Shown here in pieces: positions 58,418-64,000 of a DNA stretch of 64,000 nt. Origin of the DNA: Owenia fusiformis (lineage: Eukaryota; Annelida; Polychaeta; Sabellida; Oweniidae); NCBI GenBank assembly GCA_903813345.2, contig CAIIXF020000003.1:11794931-11858930 (forward strand), given 5' to 3'. A program made the position numbers and the translations under genes. The notes under the pieces are model-generated. The model made no database searches. It saw only the letters and a program-made list of their open reading frames with translations, and was not told the origin of the DNA. Each line of letters starts with the position of its first letter. Position 1 is the first letter of the stretch.

Positions 58418-60313
58418 TTATGTCTTAAAGTAAGTAAAAATATCGACTCCCTCCTCTTCGTCGTCTTGGCTACTATCTTCGTCAATCTCCTCATCACTTC
58501 TCTCGTCCCCCCATATAGGTACGAATTTGTGTTTCACGTTCTCCTCATCAAGAGGTCCAATACGCATAAAGTTATTAACGAGTTCTCTCTGAAGTTCTCT
58601 CTGAGTTTCCTCTTCCCGTTGCCTTTTCTCTTGCCCCTCCTCTTGAGGTTTGGTTTCCATCTCCTTTTGAAGTCCGATTCTGATCTGCTCTTGAAGTATA
58701 TTTTCTTCTATAGTTTCCTCTTCCCGTTGTCTTTTCTCTTGCGCCTTCTCTTGAGGTTTGGTTTCCATCTCCTTTTGAAGTCCGATTCTGATCTGCTCTT
58801 GACGTATATTTTCTTGTATAACCTTCTTCCACTTCGTCCACCTTTGGCGTTCCTTTAGATAACCTATTTTCGTTATTGTCCCTTCCTCGGTAATGCTGAC
58901 TGGACTTTTTGGGTTGGGCCAATATGGTGGGAAAGGGAACGGAGGTGACGATAAAAGATTGTTTATTTCGTCACCTTTGTGTCTCAGATCCTTCAGTGAT
59001 CCAATAAAGCCATTGATATCATCTTTCGAAATTTGTTGTGGATCTGATTTACAATCCAGAACATTTGTGCTATATTTGCAGATCAGTTGAAGACTCACTG
59101 ATAACCCCCCTTCTCTAGAACGCAGTAACTCTCTAGCCTCTGGGCAAGATTGAATGAATTCTACTAGAATGTAGAGAACGAGTGTGAAAAGAACATCAAC
59201 ACGGGGCATATCACTTTTGCTTCCGAGAGCATCGATTAGAGGATAGCGTGCATTCATTAGACCTTCCAACCATTTCGAAGTATATATTTGGAGATATTCA
59301 TTGTTTGTTTTGCCACCATCAATTTTCATTCTAAACACATGTTGAGCCACATCGTAAAAACATCTTCCGAGTGATGTATCATCTTGGCACTTGTCAAAGT
59401 GATGGAGGACAATGGTCCTCAAGACGTGCGAATTATATGTCGATTTGTGCTGGTACTTTTTGCATTGGCCCAAGCATTATTTCAGAATCATCAAGATCTT
59501 TCTGTGATGCTCATCGAGTTCCTTGTGCCCAGGCATATAATGTGTTGGTATCCAATTCCTCGTAAGACTGGGTAGGACAAAGTATCTCCCAGCCTCTTCA
59601 GCCGTTCTAGACTCCCGATGGTCTTCGATACAGAATGTCATATCGAAATCTGTGACACAAAGTGGCCCTCCGACGACCATGGTGATACACGGTCCAAGGT
59701 CATTGCTGTCAAGCATGATTTCATTACGCTTTAACGTGCGCGGATCCACCTCCCCCTCTTTGAGAAGCTCCTTACTCATACGCTTGAGATGGCATATCCC
59801 TTTGTATACAAGTCTTCCTTCTTTATGTAACTCTGTTAGCGCCTCGGAAATTGCTTTGTGAATTGGAACCAACAGGTCATCATACGAATCTAGCTTGACA
59901 TCAATGCCACCGTACTTATCAATCTTAAGTAGATCATGTTTTCGCCAAGGGGTTGACAGTTTTTCCTTAAGCTCTCTTCTTATATAGACATCCTTTACAC
60001 CCGGTAGCTTGAAGGCACCTTCATATAGTTCAGTTCTAATTCCTTGGTTCTCAGAAAAAGCAAGCGGATTCAAAAAGTCAAATTCGTTTGGTTCATCTAT
60101 TTTCGTTTCTTGAAAGAAACTTCCTTTTGGTAATTTAGAATGCGTTTTAAACATAGGATACAATTGTCCTATTTTACCCGAAGTAGCGTCCACTATATTT
60201 TCAACAAATTCCCTCTGCTTCTGTACATCTTTGTCTTCATAGTTCAGTTTTAGCAGTTCGAATATTTGCTGTGAGCAAACTGTTAAGCTTTCCTGATCCT
60301 CTTGACACGCCAT
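58418..60313 (-). pseudogene. cGAS-like/Mab-21 nucleotidyltransferase gene with one in-frame stop
   Basis: A single frame on the minus strand from the ATG at 60313 to the TAA at 58418-58420 is open except for one TAA at 59477-59479. Upstream are 278 residues of a Mab-21/cGAS-like catalytic domain. Seen there are KGSFF (Gly64-Ser65); PNEFDFL with Glu77 and Asp79, equivalent to the E-x-D of human cGAS; and DFDMTFCIE with Asp224, equivalent to the third acid. Just before the stop is HHRKILMILK, typical of the Mab-21 fold core. After it the same frame continues with the helical lobe (YNSHVLRTIVLHHF), a proline-rich hinge, a duplicated charged coiled-coil block and an acidic C-terminus (DEEIDEDSSQDDEEEG). 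The family makes cyclic-dinucleotide or related signals in innate immunity, or serves non-catalytic roles. With only one lesion it may be a fresh pseudogene, a null allele, a sequencing error or readthrough. The Kozak context is good. Confidence 0.82.
58605..58820 (-). repeat. Two tandem 108-bp units encoding 36-residue charged repeats
   Basis: Units at 58605-58712 and 58713-58820 encode the pattern EQIRIGLQKEMETKPQE followed by a QEKRQREEET block twice. DNA identity is high (only a few differences seen), so the duplication is recent. The unit length is a multiple of three and keeps the frame. Confidence 0.85.
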
Positions 60314-63300
60314 ATTCAAACGTTTTCTCTATTTAAAAGCAACCTGCTATATTAGCAACTGCCAAAACGAAACTGAATCGGATCGGTCTATTATAACAGT
60401 TACTAATACAATTCAAAACGAAATTGAATCGTGACACATGCTCTCGACAGTATTAACATTGCAATTGATTTCCATTTCTTGTTTATGCAAGTATTATTAT
60501 ATTGTTCACAGGTTATCTATGCTCAGATAAGATTAAAATTCTTGAAAAAATCCTGGCAGTGATATTTATGTTGAATCGGGTCAAAGTGGGGCCCTAATCC
60601 ATAATTTTTCAGAGAGTTGGATTGCTATTGTACTATGATGGGGACTTCACTTGAAAGAAAACATATTGTCACAATAAAAGCCACTGTATTTATGGCCACT
60701 GAGAAAGTACTCATAGTGAAAGATATGACAGTCTAAAATCACTTGCCATATTGCACATGGTCTTTTGATGTCACCTTTAATGTTTCCTTAAACTTAAATG
60801 TTCATCAGTTCTAGTGGATCAATGTTCTATGCATCTGATATTTATGGAAATAAAAAATATGTCCAGTAAAGAAAAATTAATACTATCTGTCCATTAAAAG
60901 AAGAGATATTTCATTTTCTGTGGGGACTCTAAGGGGACTCTCCCCGACCTACAGTAGAAGTCATATTTTCAAAGAAAATAAAGTTTTCAAAGTTGATACA
61001 CACCTTTTAAAACCACGTTTCTAAGTGCAATTTTTCATGAAGATCTCAAATATGATATCACTTCGACTGAATTTTTAAAACCAACAATGGTGTCTTATAC
61101 TTTACCATTATATACATCAAGTATAATGAGAAATCAACATAGCGGTATAATCCAAAACCGTGGGACCATCTGTGAACTTTCTCAAGTGAAAATGCGCAGC
61201 TTATGTTTTTACAAGTAAATGAGAAGATTTGGCGGTATAGGGTGTTGAATCAGGGCTTGTTTAATACCCGGGCCTTAGTATGCGTACCAAACGAAATGAA
61301 ACAACATCGTCATCCGGTTAGATTTCTCATACCTAGGCACCTTTTTCAGCACCGTTTTGCGGTAAATTTACTCTATTTCAATGCAATCCGTTCACACCGT
61401 TAGCTACATAATTGATTAACCTAAACGTATGATATGTAACCATGGTCATTGAACTTGCCGATGATCAAAACAGACGGGGACAATTTTCGTTTAAACTTTC
61501 ATTTTAACCTTTGTGGGAACTGAAAATTCACTTAGCCATAGACAATTTATTACGTTATGATAGATTGTTTTCACGATCATCAATCACGATCATGTGCTGA
61601 CATTTTCGGCTCTGGACTTTTATGTCCAAAGGGGGTAACACACACTGTCAGAAAGAATTTCAGACACCCCTCTATTTTATTGGTCGATAGAATAGTATTA
61701 CGGTAAAAAGGTGAACACAGAATACATTGAAATTGCGAAAGAGGTACGTTCCGGGTATTACGTTCGCCCTTGGTTGAATTTGAACGACAATGATCACGAT
61801 GTTATAGCATGACGGTTACGCCACCTCTGAAAACGAGGTTGGACGGCTACGTACGTTCACTGATTTAACCAATAAAATGGCCGCGATGGAAGAGAAAACT
61901 AAGGTTGGTGCATTATTTTCTACTACTGTGAATGAAAGGATGAACGATTTATATAAGCGTCGCATTCGGTGATGCATTCAGTAATGTATATTTTGAACGT
62001 AGTGTTTGCAAAGTGATACCCAGGGATAACATGAAATAAGAAAAAAACTGTCGAGTTTGAAATTCAAAACTACACAAAAATTTTGTAATTTGTTTATCTT
62101 GTTGTTAGGGCATGGTCTCCATTGCCTAAAACCTTGATAGATGTAACCTACATACGATCATACAAAGCCAATTGAGCATTGGAAACCACCTAATATGTTC
62201 TACTCAAGCCATAACAATGCATTTTGAATTTGCGGTAACGTAAAAAATTGATGGACGGTTACGCGAACATGATTCAAATATGAAACCCCGATTCATTGTT
62301 GTTAATTTTGTCATCTTCATCATTACTTGATCCTAAATCTTCTTTTGCCTCTTCATTGCTATCTTTTACACTTTCATCGATTTCATAAATAAAGCAAGCG
62401 ACAGTTTTTTCCTTGCTTTATAGAGGCTGAAACAAGAGCGTCTCTTGCGACTCCTGAAAACAAATATATAAAATTCAATATTCCATTTTTTACCCATTAT
62501 AACAATAACATGGAAAGAGGCTAACAGATCTAGCAACTTTGACTTATTGACAGATGTACATGCACGTAACCGTCCGCTAAATATCTTATGTACAATTAAT
62601 ACAATACGTTATCGTCCATAGAATTCGATAGAAGTCATACGTAGTCGTCTAACGACATTGCGTTTGAAACGTTATTATTTACGATATACACCACGCGTTC
62701 CTGTTCTGGATTTGTCATTTTATGCCTTGTTTATACACAGTTTACTTACAGCTAATATTGTAGAGTGGCTCTGAGGCACATGTACTGAGAAAACACGAGA
62801 ATGGACCAAAAATTAAAAACTTTGATATCTCAGTCGGTAGGTTTACAGCTTATATTCTTAATAATTCTGTTTCTTGTACACCACCTGGCAGATTTGACCC
62901 AGTCTTTATAACCATTCATATATACGTCACCGAATGGAACTAGTTTAAAGGGAAATCTTATCTGTGAATATTGCCTACAGGCGAGAAAGAGGACATGTTG
63001 CCTTTCCCATCCGCCATTTTTGCTATCGTTACCGCAAAATTTTGCAAATCGCCTTGACGTAACCGTCATGCTATAACACCGTGATGATACTTTATAGGGT
63101 GTATAAATAAATGTTACTAGTGACATCTTTTTTCTCAACACTAGAGATACGTTTAATGAACAGAACATGTTTTATCAAACCACTGCGTCATTAGTGAACA
63201 TTTCATGATGGAAATAACCAGCCAAAATATTGTCCCCTTTGGCTTAATCTGCAACAATGGCGTGACGTGATACCATTTATTAAAAATTATTTCTCGGACT

Positions 63301-64000
63301 AAAGGTCCTATGCCCATAATTATTATATGTTTTTTGGTAGAACTTGCATGTGAACGTGTTAAATTGTGGTTATCATGTTCTATTAAAAACGTGTAACTTG
63401 ACCTTCCTGATAACTCAATCACAACTGGTACACGGCGACGATACGGTCTAAAAATATGTAATAAGGGCTTTTAAATCTTCCCGCCACCGTTTGATTTCCA
63501 CAGTCTTGCCCCCTATCACACAAAACTAGTTCTTACCAGTTCTTGCCGGTCCTACGAAAACGTCGTAAAACGGGCTCAATCTGGCTGTGGTCGGGAAATA
63601 TGCCCAAAATAATTAGCTACTTCGTTCATAAACAGTCTTCAATACGTCCATCTCATTCGCAGTTCGTTCAGGTTGCACAATGGAGAGGTTAAGCTAACGA
63701 TGTTTTTCACAACGTAACCGTGAACGCAAAGTACAAAAATTAACAAAGGAATGTATCGAGCGCTCATAGTTTTATGCGCGCTTAGTCTACTTCAGATACT
63801 CTTTTAGCTTCAGAGTTTCGGGTTTAGAACGGGAGATTTGAAATTTGACGTTGGGTCAACGGGAACCATTTTACTCGTGTCTACTGAACACTATGCTGTC
63901 AATTTTGATTTCGATGCACAGTTGAATTCTTGCTGAACACGATGATGTATGTCATGCATGATTTAGCGCCAAAAATCTTACGAAACGAGCTCGTTTAAAA
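60314..64000. other. Non-coding; pieces of dispersed repeats
   Basis: 60585-60665 is a third copy of the fold-back at 19015-19555. 61255-61305 (CCCGGGCCTTAGTATGCGTACC, AACGAAATGAAA) resembles 40275-40320. 61796-61822 (ATCACGATGTTATAGCATGACGG) recurs inverted at about 63060-63085. 63683 onward starts GAGAGGTTAAGCTAACG like the element at 39806. CCAAT followed by AAAATGGCCGCGATGG at about 61870-61890 could be a promoter/first exon, but no donor supports it. No gene is confirmed. Confidence 0.4.

Noticed and set aside
58382-58858. 158-codon plus-strand frame with leucine-rich hydrophobic repeats
   Set aside because: It is the antisense of the charged repeat tail of the cGAS-like gene. The apparent transmembrane pattern is the complement of Glu/Gln/Lys codons.
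61870-61990. CCAAT followed by ATGGCCGCGATGGAAGAG as a first coding exon
   Set aside because: The frame closes after 33 codons. The only candidate donor (AAG/GTTGGT) is poor and nothing downstream joins to it.

Overview
The window looks like nuclear DNA of an invertebrate animal. It is AT-rich and gene-poor, has GT-AG introns and AATAAA signals, and is full of decayed LINEs, DNA transposons, MITEs and fold-back repeats. A class A receptor, a cGAS-like/Mab-21 protein and a rapidly evolving secreted cysteine-rich protein suggest a marine lophotrochozoan (mollusc, annelid, brachiopod or similar). That placement is inference. I see no bacterial gene organisation.

Three protein-coding loci can be supported. 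(1) 38462-39763 (+) is an intronless 433-residue rhodopsin-class receptor. (2) 50071-56452 (-) is a four-exon gene, which I assembled from splice sites. It encodes a 230-residue secreted protein with two successive six-cysteine modules, and all its introns are phase 1. (3) 58418-60313 (-) is a cGAS-like/Mab-21 protein with an intact-looking nucleotidyltransferase triad, one in-frame TAA in mid-domain, and a tail containing a duplicated 36-residue charged block.

The rest is mostly mobile-element debris. 1948-7494 is a decayed transposon with terminal inverted repeats of about 600 bp and a TAA target duplication. Its broken protein ends in a FEN/XPG-like nuclease segment followed by a CXC cysteine cluster. 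9.2-11.0 kb is a LINE 3' end interrupted by a mariner-type element (TA target). About 12.2-23.5 kb is a large inverted repeat with core arms 13205-14325 and 20955-22042; its spacer holds other repeats, including a piggyBac-type MITE (TTAA target). 23.8-24.4 kb and 35.8-36.4 kb are a collinear duplicated block carrying CCAAT and CACGTG motifs, about 12.02 kb apart; the second copy lies upstream of the receptor. 24443-24979 and 31834-31944 are two members of a fold-back family with 5-bp target duplications. 25.1-28.4 kb holds a minisatellite on both sides of a broken transposon-type zinc-finger gene. 29.7-31.2 kb is a cluster of short palindromes. The first intron of the secreted-protein gene has absorbed a second piggyBac-type MITE and a G-tract-rich element.

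The genes do not form a pathway that I can see; each is an independent eukaryotic locus. The least routine items are the nuclease-plus-CXC transposon, the two-module secreted protein and the interrupted cGAS-like gene. All reading was by eye, so element borders and percent identities are approximate except where target duplications fix them.
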